Part shown: piece after piece, positions 1 through 6,179 of the stretch
Layout: each line of letters begins with the position of its first letter
Numbering within the stretch: position 1 is the stretch's first letter
Assembly (NCBI GenBank): GCA_017466495.1
Contig: JAFTUB010000106.1
Coordinates: 1 to 7,492 of the forward strand
Direction: 5' to 3'
Origin: Clostridia bacterium
GTDB taxonomy: Bacteria > Bacillota > Clostridia > Oscillospirales > CAG-272
DNA length: 7,492 bases
The notes under the pieces: generated by a model
Database searches by the model: none
What the model was told of the DNA's origin: nothing
Seen by the model: the letters and a program-made list of their open reading frames with translations, nothing else
Made by a program: the position numbers and the translations under genes

Positions 1-6
1 ATTTTG

Positions 7-1320
7 TTATTTCGTCATCTTCCCACCCAGGGCGTACACATGGGCATCGCGCAGTGTAAAGCGGAGTCTGCCTGTTTTCCCGGCAATCCCGTCGAAGGTT
101 AAGGAACGGGAAAGTTCGTTGCCGTAGATTTTTCCCGTTTCGCCGAGAACGCTTCCATCTTCAGAAAGCACCGTCACCTGCACGTCACCATAGGCGGCGG
201 TGGAGTAGTTCATGTAGAAGGTGTCGGAGAGAAAACGCAGAGGCTTGGTGGTAAAGGAACCGCCCCCATACCCCCCATAAACCGAAGCAAAGCGATACCG
301 CGGCAGGCTGTAGCAGAAGATCCCGTCATCCTCCCACATATAGTTCTGCATCAGGTAGAGATAGAAATCATCTCCCCGCTGGATGATACCCGAGAGAGCG
401 ATAAAATTGCGGTGTGTCCATTCGTGCAGATTAAGTCCCGGTGCGATCCATGCCTCGCGGAATTTTCTGCTCCAGTGCACACCGTCCCGTGAGGTCATGA
501 GCACGCAGTCGGATACCCCCTTCGCCGTGGCTTCGGGCGTGACTTTTTCCCGCCCGCCGTTGTAGCGCATGGGGATGGAGATCAGCATATGCTCCGCGCC
601 CGGGATAACATTGGCCGCATTGGTGTACAAATGCTCCTTGCTGTTCATGGTCTCGAGGTACACGTTGGGCACAGGTGCCGTCCAGTGCAGGAAATCTGCA
701 GAAGTGCAGGACTGAATGGCACGGATGCCGTTCTCAAGGAAGCGGGAATAGCAGCGGTATAGCCCCGCGTTTTTATCCCAAAAGGCCACATTCATGGAGT
801 CAAATCTGCCCTCTGTGATGACAGGCTCCTCGACCAGCTGATGCCAGTTGATGCCATCTGGGCTGCCGAAAACGTACAAACCGTTAAGGCTGTAATGTCC
901 CGCGACAGCCTTGTACTTCTCTTCCGGCTTTGCCGCGGGATTGGTATCAAGAAACACGCCAAAGTTGTGGCAGAACTGATCCATGCGGAGGATATTGTTT
1001 TCACAGTTGCCATCCCGCTCCACCGTTCCGATCGTGGGGCGCGTGAAGGTGAGGCCGTCCTCGCTGACGGCGATACAGGCTGTTTGCTCCGGGGAGGTAT
1101 CCGTACTTCCGGGGCCGGGGTATCCCCGATAGCAAAGCACGACTTTGCCGTTATCCTCGTATACGGTCATGCCAAGACTGCCGGGGTTTTCCCAGGGGGC
1201 ATCAAAGCCCAGCACCTTCCCCCGCAGAACGGGACGGTTGAGCAGCGGCACTGCGTTTTCCGTCTTATCAATGAGATAGTCGTCTGTAAGCAATTCGATC
1301 CGCTTGCCGAAATCGATCAT
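7..1320 (-). CDS. Glycosidase-like five-bladed beta-propeller protein, function unproven
   Basis: A 437-residue soluble protein with no signal peptide or membrane segment. Short blade motifs of the S-x-D-G/F-x-x-W/F kind recur at about 86-92 (SEDGLTF), 153-159 (SPDGINW), 207-213 (SADFLHW) and 277-283 (SRDGVHW), as in five-bladed propellers of the GH32/GH43/GH117 superfamily. The N-terminal LLTDDYLID and a C-terminal beta-sandwich (about 355-437, with a TTKPL strand and a final RLRF-x-LRDAHVYAL) match a group I recall as common in Planctomycetes, Lentisphaerae and gut Clostridia, usually annotated as hypothetical or glycosyl hydrolase. Candidate acidic residues include D40, E44, D174 and E300, but I cannot assign catalytic roles. 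The ATG start is supported by GGAGG five bases upstream (1326-1330). It stands alone, divergent from the papain-like/GT2 operon. A role in carbohydrate processing is likely; the exact substrate is unknown. Confidence 0.8.
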   Translation of the reverse strand: MIDFGKRIELLTDDYLIDKTENAVPLLNRPVLRGKVLGFDAPWENPGSLGMTVYEDNGKVVLCYRGYPGPGSTDTSPEQTACIAVSEDGLTFTRPTIGTVERDGNCENNILRMDQFCHNFGVFLDTNPAAKPEEKYKAVAGHYSLNGLYVFGSPDGINWHQLVEEPVITEGRFDSMNVAFWDKNAGLYRCYSRFLENGIRAIQSCTSADFLHWTAPVPNVYLETMNSKEHLYTNAANVIPGAEHMLISIPMRYNGGREKVTPEATAKGVSDCVLMTSRDGVHWSRKFREAWIAPGLNLHEWTHRNFIALSGIIQRGDDFYLYLMQNYMWEDDGIFCYSLPRYRFASVYGGYGGGSFTTKPLRFLSDTFYMNYSTAAYGDVQVTVLSEDGSVLGETGKIYGNELSRSLTFDGIAGKTGRLRFTLRDAHVYALGGKMTK

Positions 1321-1364
1321 AATAGCCTCCGAATTTATAAAGTAGCACGGAATGTACCAAAATC

Positions 1365-1393
1365 ATACTATCACAAAACACGGCACTTGTCAA
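1365..1393 (-). promoter_or_regulatory. Sigma-A-type promoter of the propeller gene
   Basis: Read on the minus strand, a perfect TTGACA (1388-1393) is followed after exactly 17 bases by TAGTAT (1365-1370). A TG one base before the -10 makes it an extended -10. Transcription should start near 1358, giving a leader of about 38 bases to the ATG at 1320. Confidence 0.7.
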
Positions 1394-1477
1394 CAAAAAG
1401 GCACTGAAACTGCAGAAAATGTCCTTTTCCGCATCCTGTGCCGAATGGGAAAAGTTAAGAAATTTGTAAGCAAAATC

Positions 1478-1508
1478 TTGCCAAACTGTCGGATTCTTTT
1501 GCTATACT
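1478..1508 (+). promoter_or_regulatory. Probable sigma-A promoter of the papain-like/GT2 operon
   Basis: TATACT at 1503-1508 is preceded by TGC, forming an extended -10. The best -35 is TTGCCA at 1478-1483 with a 19-base spacer, which is long but tolerated when the -10 is extended. Start would be near 1515, about 35 bases before the ATG at 1550. It is back to back with the promoter of the leftward propeller gene. Confidence 0.5.
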
Positions 1509-1549
1509 GATACCATCACGGATAACACATCGCAAAGGAATCTCAAATT

Positions 1550-2098
1550 ATGCGCAATATTTACATACTTCTCACCCGCAGCGGGACATTTCTCTCCCGT
1601 CTGATCGGGCTGACCACCGCTGAGGATTATACCCATGTTTCCATCGGTCTGGACGAAGACCGGTGCCGTTTTTACAGCTTCGGACGGCGAAATCCCCACC
1701 GTCCGCTTCCCGCGGGGCTTGTCAAGGAGGATCTGGCCGGCGGCTTTTTCTCCCTGCATCCCGATATGCCCTGTGCGCTTTACCGCTTGTCGGTGAACGA
1801 TGCAGCCTATGCCGCACTGCGCCGCCAGCTTGATGCCATGATTGCCCGGGCTGAGCACTACCACTACAATTTGCTGGGGCTGATCTTCTGTCTGCTGGCC
1901 ATCCCGCACAGCCGTTCCAATCATTATTTCTGCTCGCAGTTCGTGGGCACACTGCTCAAGGAAAGCGGGTGCCTTTCCCTGCCCCGTCACGCTTCTCTGC
2001 TCCATCCCTGCGATTTTGCCGCTCTGCCTGATGCCGAGCTTTGCTACAGCGGTAAGATGCGGGGACTGTGTGCATTGGCTGCGGCCGGCGCCGCATGA
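1550..2098 (+). CDS. Permuted papain-fold (YiiX/NlpC-P60-like) hydrolase family protein
   Basis: A 182-residue protein with the order expected of a circularly permuted papain fold: a His in an early strand (H29, in THVSIGLD) and a Cys late in the chain at the start of a helix (C128, in FCSQFVG). In the YiiX/YaeF/NlpC-P60 superfamily the Cys and His form the catalytic pair acting on amide or ester bonds, often in cell wall peptides or lipids. A hydrophobic YNLLGLIFCLLA stretch (106-117) precedes the Cys helix, and the C-terminal part (about 154-171) resembles the usual family ending. No N-terminal signal peptide is evident, so a cytoplasmic or membrane-face location is possible. AAAGGA at 1534-1539 supports the start. 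It ends 8 bases before the GT2 gene, so the two are almost surely co-transcribed. The substrate cannot be read from sequence. Confidence 0.72.
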   Translation: MRNIYILLTRSGTFLSRLIGLTTAEDYTHVSIGLDEDRCRFYSFGRRNPHRPLPAGLVKEDLAGGFFSLHPDMPCALYRLSVNDAAYAALRRQLDAMIARAEHYHYNLLGLIFCLLAIPHSRSNHYFCSQFVGTLLKESGCLSLPRHASLLHPCDFAALPDAELCYSGKMRGLCALAAAGAA

Positions 2099-2106
2099 GG
2101 TGAGAT

Positions 2107-3363
2107 ATGGAAATCATGCAAACCATTCACCGCATCGTGGGCCTGCTTTTTTGCCTCTGCCTCTCCTATCAGATCGTGTATCTCCTGCTTCCCTTTATTC
2201 GGCGGGACAAGCCGCACGTCCCCACTGTTCTGCACCGCTATGCCATCCTGATCGCGGCGCGGAATGAAGAAGCGGTTCTTCCCCATCTGCTGGACACCCT
2301 GCGAGGCCAGGACTATCCGGCGGATTATTTCACCGTGTTCGTCATCGCCGACAACTGCACCGATGATACTGCCGCGGCGGCTCGGGCAGGCGGCGCGGTG
2401 GTGTTTGAACGGCAGGACAAGGTACGGGTGGGCAAGGGCTATGCCCTCAACGCTCTGCTGGAGGAAATCCATGCCCGGTACGGCGCAGATGCCTTTGACG
2501 GATATATGGTATTTGATGCCGACAACCTTCTCGCTCCCGACTTTCTTTCCGCCATGAACCGCACCTTCTCGGACGGTTACCGCATTATCACCAGCTACCG
2601 CAACAGCAAAAACTACGGCGACAACTGGATCTCGGCGGGCTACGGGCTCTGTTTTCTGCGGGACTCCTGCTTTCTCAACCATCCCCGGATGCTGGTTGGC
2701 AGCAGTTGTTCTGTTGCGGGCACCGGTTTCTGCTTTGCCCGCGAAGTGCTGGAGGCAGCAGGCGGCTGGAATTTCTTCCTTCTGACCGAGGACACCGAGT
2801 TCACCGCCGACTGCATTCTCCGGGGAGAGCGGATCGGTTACTGCAGCGAGGCTATGCTTTGGGACGAACAGCCGGTGCGATTCTCCCAATCCTGCCGCCA
2901 GCGGATGCGCTGGGTGCGGGGATATCTGCAGGTCCTGCGCAAATACGGCGGCAGATTGGTGAGGGGAATTTTCGGGAAGCAGGGCTTCTCCTGCTTTGAT
3001 ATGCTCATGAACACCCTTCCCCTCTTTGCCCTGGGTATTGTGAGCATCCTGCTTTGGCTTGCCACCCTCGCGGCGGCACTGATCAACCATGCCCCCATTC
3101 TTCCTGTGCTGTGGCAGGGGCTTGAAGAGGTGTTCGGCAGTTATCTCGGGCTTTTTGCGGTGGGAGCGCTGACCACCTTCAGCCAATGGGGGAAGATCAA
3201 CACCTCTCCCCTGCGCAAGCTGGGGTACCTCTTCACCTTCCCCCTCTTTGTTATGACCTATATCCCCATCTCGGTGGCAGCGGTTCTGCGGCCGGTGGAA
3301 TGGAAGCCCATTGAACACAAGACAGCGGTAAGCCTGGAGGAAGTCCGGGCACGTCAACGCTGA
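2107..3363 (+). CDS. Membrane-anchored GT2 family glycosyltransferase
   Basis: A 418-residue processive-type family 2 glycosyltransferase. It has an N-terminal membrane helix (about 9-30), a GT-A catalytic domain (about 45-270) and C-terminal membrane helices (about 298-326 and 374-394, with another hydrophobic stretch near 344-358). Catalytic landmarks are visible: ARNEE at 51-55, ADNCTDD at 81-87 (nucleotide-binding Asp), DAD at 137-139 (metal-binding DxD), TED at 227-229 (likely catalytic base) and QRMRW at 265-269 (the Q-x-x-R-W motif of cellulose, chitin and hyaluronan synthases). It should use a UDP-sugar at the inner membrane face to build or extend a surface glycan. A GAGGTGA overlapping the upstream stop codon serves as the ribosome site; a second ATG three codons in is an alternative start. 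It is the second gene of a two-gene operon ending at a strong hairpin. The sugar and polymer are unknown. Confidence 0.9.
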   Translation: MEIMQTIHRIVGLLFCLCLSYQIVYLLLPFIRRDKPHVPTVLHRYAILIAARNEEAVLPHLLDTLRGQDYPADYFTVFVIADNCTDDTAAAARAGGAVVFERQDKVRVGKGYALNALLEEIHARYGADAFDGYMVFDADNLLAPDFLSAMNRTFSDGYRIITSYRNSKNYGDNWISAGYGLCFLRDSCFLNHPRMLVGSSCSVAGTGFCFAREVLEAAGGWNFFLLTEDTEFTADCILRGERIGYCSEAMLWDEQPVRFSQSCRQRMRWVRGYLQVLRKYGGRLVRGIFGKQGFSCFDMLMNTLPLFALGIVSILLWLATLAAALINHAPILPVLWQGLEEVFGSYLGLFAVGALTTFSQWGKINTSPLRKLGYLFTFPLFVMTYIPISVAAVLRPVEWKPIEHKTAVSLEEVRARQR

Positions 3364-3375
3364 TCCCCTCTGTAC

Positions 3376-3409
3376 AAAGAGAGCGGTGCAAAACTGCACC
3401 GCTCTCTTT
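3376..3409. terminator. Bidirectional terminator between the convergent GT2 and ABC permease genes
   Basis: A perfect 15-bp stem (3376-3390 with 3395-3409) closes a four-base AAAC loop. The outer three pairs are A-T, so both strands end the hairpin with TTT. It lies 12 bases after the GT2 stop and 11 bases beyond the permease stop on the other strand, so it can end both transcripts. Confidence 0.85.
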
Positions 3410-3420
3410 CGTGGAAATAT

Positions 3421-4152
3421 TTATTGCCGCTTCATCTGCCGCAGGAAAAGCAGTACCGCGGCGACAAGGGCTGCTGCCCCATAGCCCAGCACCCACCAAA
3501 GATGGGGGAAAATATCCGCGAACCGTCCCGCAAGGACGGCGCGCTCCATTTCCACGGCGTGAACGAAGGGGAGCGCATAGGCGATCTCTCGGAATGCACC
3601 GCCTACCAGGTCAAGGTCAAACCATGTACCCGACAGCCAGGCCGACAGATTGGTCAGAAGCGCACCGCAGATGCCCCCAACCTGTTTATCGGTGAGAATG
3701 CTGCCGAAGAGCAGTCCCAGGGCGATGAACAGCACAGACACCGGAATTACAAATGCAATGGCATAAAGAATATTCACCGTCACCTCAAGCCCCAGGACAA
3801 TGGCCGCGAGGTAGCAGATCATACTCTGCGCCACGGCAATGGGAATGATGGGCAAGGTGTAGCCCAGGATAAAATCCCAAGGGGTCAGCGGGGTGGTATA
3901 GAGACGCTGGAGGAGGGCACTCCCTATGTCACGGGCGATCAGCGTGGCAGAAAAGAGGGTCATAAAAGAAAGGCCAAACACCGTAATGCCGGGGGTGAGA
4001 TGTCCGATGGCAAACAGCTCCACGGGAATATTGGCCTGGATGGCACTCAACAGCAGGATCAGAACCAGCGGAAAGCCCAAACCAAAGCAGAGGTTAAGGG
4101 GATCCCGCAGAATTTCCTTTGTGTTCCGTCCCGCAAATGTCAGCATCCTCAT
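3421..4152 (-). CDS. ABC-2 type transporter permease
   Basis: A 243-residue integral membrane protein with about six hydrophobic segments (about 21-39, 53-73, 99-121, 127-151, 160-178, 217-237), the usual size and topology for an ABC-2 permease. Typical features include the short N-terminal amphipathic stretch before TM1 and the cytoplasmic segment ARDIGSALLQRLYTTPLTPWD (about 73-93, with the R-x-x-x-T-P-L pattern) after TM2, which in this family contacts the ATPase. It overlaps the ATPase stop by ATGA and has a GGGGGTG ribosome site just upstream, so the first ATG is preferred over the one two codons later. As a half-transporter it probably works as a dimer with the neighbouring ATPase, most likely for export of a drug, peptide or lipid. 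The substrate cannot be inferred. Confidence 0.9.
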   Translation of the reverse strand: MRMLTFAGRNTKEILRDPLNLCFGLGFPLVLILLLSAIQANIPVELFAIGHLTPGITVFGLSFMTLFSATLIARDIGSALLQRLYTTPLTPWDFILGYTLPIIPIAVAQSMICYLAAIVLGLEVTVNILYAIAFVIPVSVLFIALGLLFGSILTDKQVGGICGALLTNLSAWLSGTWFDLDLVGGAFREIAYALPFVHAVEMERAVLAGRFADIFPHLWWVLGYGAAALVAAVLLFLRQMKRQ

Positions 4153-4877
4153 GCCTGCACCCCCTTTACAATACGGATAAAGGCCTGCTCGAAGCTGTCG
4201 GTCCCCGCCGCCCTCTTCAGTGTATCGGCGGTGTCACAGGCGACGAGTCTTCCCGCTTTCATAATCGCGATACGGTCGGAAAGCGCCTCTGCCTCCTCCA
4301 TATAGTGGGTGGTCAGAATGACGGTGACGCTCCCCTTCAAGGCGCGGATGATATCCCAAAGGTCACTTCTGGCCAGCACGTCAAGGCCAAGGGTAGGCTC
4401 GTCAAGAAAGAGGATCCGCGGCTCGCTGATCAGGGCCATGGCGATGCTGAGCCTTCTCTGCCAGCCCCCCGACAGCTTCCCCGCTTTCCTGCCGATGACG
4501 CTGTCCAGCCCCAAACGCTCTGCCAGCTCGCGGATCTTTGCCTCCTGCCGCTCATGAGAGAAGCCGTGGACACCGCACATGAGCGCAAGGTTTTCCCGCA
4601 CCGTAAGGCCGGGGGCAACGGCGGTTTCCTGAGGAGAAACCGCAATCATGGATTTGACTGCGGCGGCATCCCGACAGATGCTTTTGTCGAACAGAAGGGT
4701 ATCTCCTGCGGTGGGCGCGGTGAGGCAGGAGAGCATTTTCACGGTGGTGGTCTTTCCTGCACCGTTGACGCCAAGGAGCGCCAGCAGCTCTCCCTCTTCT
4801 ACGCACAGAGAAAGATTATCCACAGCGGTGACATCCCTGTACTGTTTGGTGAGTCCTTCGATTCGAATGGCGGTCAT
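4149..4877 (-). CDS. ABC transporter ATP-binding protein (DrrA/CcmA-like exporter type)
   Basis: A 242-residue nucleotide-binding subunit with all core motifs: Walker A GVNGAGKTT (36-44), Q-loop Q83, signature LSGGW (135-139), Walker B ILFLDEP (155-161), D-loop GLD (164-166) and H-loop H191. All catalytic residues are present, so it should be active. The sequence type is that of ABC-2 export systems (daunorubicin-exporter and related). The reading frame is open far upstream, to 5129 inside the TetR gene, but the ATG at 4877 is chosen. It makes an ATGA overlap with the TetR stop, has AGGAGGG six bases upstream, and begins right at the family's usual first strand (MTAIRIEGLTK). It also overlaps the permease start by ATGA, indicating translational coupling along a three-gene operon. 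Confidence 0.95.
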   Translation of the reverse strand: MTAIRIEGLTKQYRDVTAVDNLSLCVEEGELLALLGVNGAGKTTTVKMLSCLTAPTAGDTLLFDKSICRDAAAVKSMIAVSPQETAVAPGLTVRENLALMCGVHGFSHERQEAKIRELAERLGLDSVIGRKAGKLSGGWQRRLSIAMALISEPRILFLDEPTLGLDVLARSDLWDIIRALKGSVTVILTTHYMEEAEALSDRIAIMKAGRLVACDTADTLKRAAGTDSFEQAFIRIVKGVQA

Positions 4878-5443
4878 TGTTCGCCCTCCTTTGATGTGTG
4901 CTTTGCCCGAAGCCCTTGATAAGTATCGGTAAGCATCCGGCTGATCAGCGCCCAATCGGGTGAAAAAAATGAAGTCGCCAGCATGGTCGCGATTCCGTGG
5001 ACGCAGGTCCACATTTCCAGATGCATCAGTTCTGCCGTCTCCCGAGAGATTCCGTTCGCCTGCATGATGATCTCCACCGATGCGCTGAAGTCCGCAGTGG
5101 GCACCAGGTCCTTCCCTCCTCGGTCGCACATAAAGAGCAGGCGGAAAAGCTCCTTTTCTTCTTTTGCGAAGCGAATATAAGCCATGCCCATGGCCTTGTA
5201 TTGGGGATATTTTCCCTCCTCAACTTCACGCTGCAGAAACGCTAGGTAACGCTCGTATGCAGCGGCCATCACCGCCTCCTGAAGCGCATCCATGGTGGAA
5301 AAATTGGAGAAGATCGGCTGTGTGGAGCAGTTCAGCGCGGCGGCGATCCCTCTTGCATTGAGCGCCGACTCGCCCCCTGCTCGGATAAGCGTCAGGGCGG
5401 TATCGATAATATTCTGCTTTGTGATTTTTACTTTGGGCGGCAT
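4874..5443 (-). CDS. TetR/AcrR family transcriptional regulator with WHG-type ligand domain
   Basis: A 189-residue regulator. The N-terminal part (about 8-55) is a TetR DNA-binding domain with a helix-turn-helix at about 28-50 (the ARGIAAALNCSTQPIFSNF region). The C-terminal part (about 60-185) is an all-helical ligand and dimer domain carrying the W-x-x-V-H-G signature (145-150, WTCVHG) of the TetR_C WHG family. AAGGAGG lies upstream of the ATG with five bases between. It is the first gene of the operon with the ABC ATPase and permease (ATGA overlap), so it most likely represses its own operon and is released by a ligand that the transporter exports. A dyad over the promoter is a probable operator. 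The ligand is unknown. Confidence 0.92.
   Translation of the reverse strand: MPPKVKITKQNIIDTALTLIRAGGESALNARGIAAALNCSTQPIFSNFSTMDALQEAVMAAAYERYLAFLQREVEEGKYPQYKAMGMAYIRFAKEEKELFRLLFMCDRGGKDLVPTADFSASVEIIMQANGISRETAELMHLEMWTCVHGIATMLATSFFSPDWALISRMLTDTYQGLRAKHTSKEGEQ
4884..4890 (-). promoter_or_regulatory. Ribosome binding site fixing the ABC ATPase start
   Basis: Minus-strand AGGAGGG lies inside the last codons of the TetR gene, six bases before the ATG at 4877. It rules out the longer in-frame reading upstream as the real N-terminus. Confidence 0.85.
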
Positions 5444-5457
5444 AGGTTCCTCCTTTG

Positions 5458-5487
5458 AATATCATTCGTTATATATCGATTGTTATT
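5458..5487. promoter_or_regulatory. Candidate TetR operator (imperfect 30-bp dyad)
   Basis: The interval is symmetric about 5472.5, with 12 of 15 positions complementary; the outer arms are ATATCATTCG and CGATTGTTAT. It covers the end of the -10 element and the expected start site of the TetR operon, where a TetR repressor would block transcription. Length and symmetry suit the family. That this protein binds here is inference. Confidence 0.55.
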
Positions 5488-5513
5488 TTATTATATTTTT
5501 GCGGTTTTGTCAA
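5485..5513 (-). promoter_or_regulatory. Sigma-A promoter of the TetR-ABC-permease operon
   Basis: On the minus strand, a perfect TTGACA (5508-5513) is separated by exactly 17 bases from TAAAAT (5485-5490), five of six matches to consensus. Start is expected near 5478, giving a leader of about 35 bases to the TetR ATG at 5443. Confidence 0.8.
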
Positions 5514-5523
5514 GAGAAAAATG

Positions 5524-5558
5524 AAAAAAGTCTGATGCGAGTGCATCGGACTTTTTTT
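5524..5558. terminator. Terminator after the Pth2-type gene, U-tracts on both strands
   Basis: A nine-bp stem with one wobble or mismatched pair (5530-5538 with 5543-5551) and a GAGT loop is flanked by six A residues on the left and seven T residues on the right. Read on the minus strand it ends the peptidyl-tRNA hydrolase message, whose stop is at 5588, and it insulates the TetR promoter just beyond it. The symmetric A/T flanks make it work in either direction. Confidence 0.85.
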
Positions 5559-5587
5559 ATTTCCTTCGAGCAATCGGATTTTTGGAG

Positions 5588-6010
5588 TCAATATAGCGGC
5601 AAACTCCCGGTCAATTCATCTGCAACTTCGGCAGGCAGGGGCTCCAATGCAAGACAAGTCTTCGTTGGAATTCCGTGAAATTCCGTCATTCCCGCGTCGG
5701 TAATCACAGAAGCAATAATTCCCCTTTCCCCCGCCTTTTGCGCGATATCCAACAAGGCATCCTCAGAATCCACATACACGCAAATTTTTGCACAGCCGTG
5801 CATAAACCAATCGGATAACGGAGAGGCGGGCTTTTCCGTGAGCTTCAACTCCATTCCGCCGGAGGTCATTTCCAGATCGCCCAGACGTCCTTCCCTGTTC
5901 AACGCCATCAGAACAGCATCAATACAAGCGTGTCCGGCTTGCGCCGCAATCTTCCCTTTACGCATTTTCAAATCCCGGCGCATCACAATCATCATTTTGG
6001 ATTTATACAT
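5588..6010 (-). CDS. Peptidyl-tRNA hydrolase, Pth2 (archaeal/eukaryotic) family
   Basis: A 140-residue protein matching Pth2 (PF01981), which frees tRNA from stalled peptidyl-tRNA by cutting the ester bond. Family landmarks: an early strand MMIVMRRDLKM, the glycine-lysine loop and helix MRKGKIAAQAGHA (16-28; K18, K20, Q24, H27), TDAGMTEF (104-111; D105, T109 positions typical of the active site), a late strand TCLALEP and the family's C-terminal ending TGSLPLY. It is longer than the usual roughly 115-120 residues because of an extra segment at about 40-70. The ATG at 6010 is chosen over an in-frame TTG at 6028, because GGAGAGG (6020-6026) lies nine bases before the ATG and is itself within the TTG-extended reading. 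Base composition is AT-richer than its neighbours. Bacteria normally rely on unrelated Pth1, so this is an accessory copy or a divergent homologue with another role. Confidence 0.82.
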   Translation of the reverse strand: MYKSKMMIVMRRDLKMRKGKIAAQAGHACIDAVLMALNREGRLGDLEMTSGGMELKLTEKPASPLSDWFMHGCAKICVYVDSEDALLDIAQKAGERGIIASVITDAGMTEFHGIPTKTCLALEPLPAEVADELTGSLPLY

Positions 6011-6019
6011 TTTTGGTGT

Positions 6020-6026
6020 CCTCTCC
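6020..6026 (-). promoter_or_regulatory. Ribosome binding site deciding the Pth2 start
   Basis: Minus-strand GGAGAGG is nine bases before the ATG at 6010. The only other in-frame start, TTG at 6028, would put this site inside the coding sequence and has no purine-rich site of its own nearby. Confidence 0.65.
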
Positions 6027-6060
6027 AAGCTTTTTGTGTATAGGATGAAAGAGCAATAAA

Positions 6061-6098
6061 TAAACCGGCACCCTGCCGGACGGCAGAATGCCGGTTTA
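6061..6098 (-). terminator. Terminator of the tRNA-Arg gene, two-branch hairpin
   Basis: A perfect ten-bp outer stem (6061-6070 with 6089-6098) encloses a second five-bp hairpin (6073-6077 with 6082-6086, GGAC loop). On the minus strand it starts on the base after the tRNA CCA and is followed by a T-rich run (TTTATTTATTG), consistent with intrinsic termination. Confidence 0.7.
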
Positions 6099-6173
6099 TG
6101 GCACCCGCAACAGGAATCGAACCTGTAACTACCCCTTAGGAGGGGGCTATTATATCCATTTAACTATGCAGGC
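6099..6173 (-). tRNA. tRNA-Arg (anticodon CCT)
   Basis: A 75-base cloverleaf with encoded CCA. Acceptor GCCTGCA pairs with TGCGGGT (two wobble pairs, including an unusual G1-U72), discriminator G. D arm GTTA/TAAT has an AATGGATA loop. Anticodon stem GCCCC/GGGGT holds the loop CTCCTAA, with anticodon CCT at 6138-6140 reading AGG codons. The variable region is AGTT; T arm ACAGG/CCTGT has loop TTCGATT. All arms fold without a mismatch, so the gene should be functional. It lies between sigG and the Pth2-type gene on the same strand, with its own promoter and terminator. Confidence 0.95.
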
Positions 6174-6179
6174 AAAGAG

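Noticed and set aside
841..1407. 188-residue plus-strand frame opposite the propeller gene
   Set aside because: Antisense shadow with no domain; it runs through the propeller gene's leader and promoter.
1502..2005. 167-residue minus-strand frame opposite the papain-like gene
   Set aside because: No recognisable domain and low-quality composition; the plus-strand frame has a promoter, ribosome site and conserved His/Cys motifs.
2044..3399. 451-residue open frame on the minus strand opposite the GT2 gene
   Set aside because: It mirrors the GT2 frame in GC-rich DNA, has no recognisable domain, low-complexity His/Gly/Ala-rich content, and crosses the shared terminator.
3424..4305. 293-residue open frame on the plus strand opposite the ABC permease and ATPase
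   Set aside because: Its composition (Gln, His, Arg, Gly rich) is typical of an antisense shadow, and the opposite strand holds two genes with clear family motifs and coupled starts.
4878..5129. 84-residue N-terminal extension of the ABC ATPase
   Set aside because: It overlaps the TetR coding sequence in another frame, has no family similarity, and the ATG at 4877 has a strong ribosome site and an ATGA overlap.
6011..6028. TTG start giving six extra residues to the Pth2-type protein
   Set aside because: The extra codons contain the ribosome site for the ATG at 6010, and the family begins near that ATG.
6011..6060. Separate promoter for the Pth2-type gene (TATACA in the gap after the tRNA terminator)
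   Set aside because: Only a weak -10 is visible and the hexamer 17 bases upstream does not resemble TTGACA; I cannot say whether it has its own promoter or depends on read-through.
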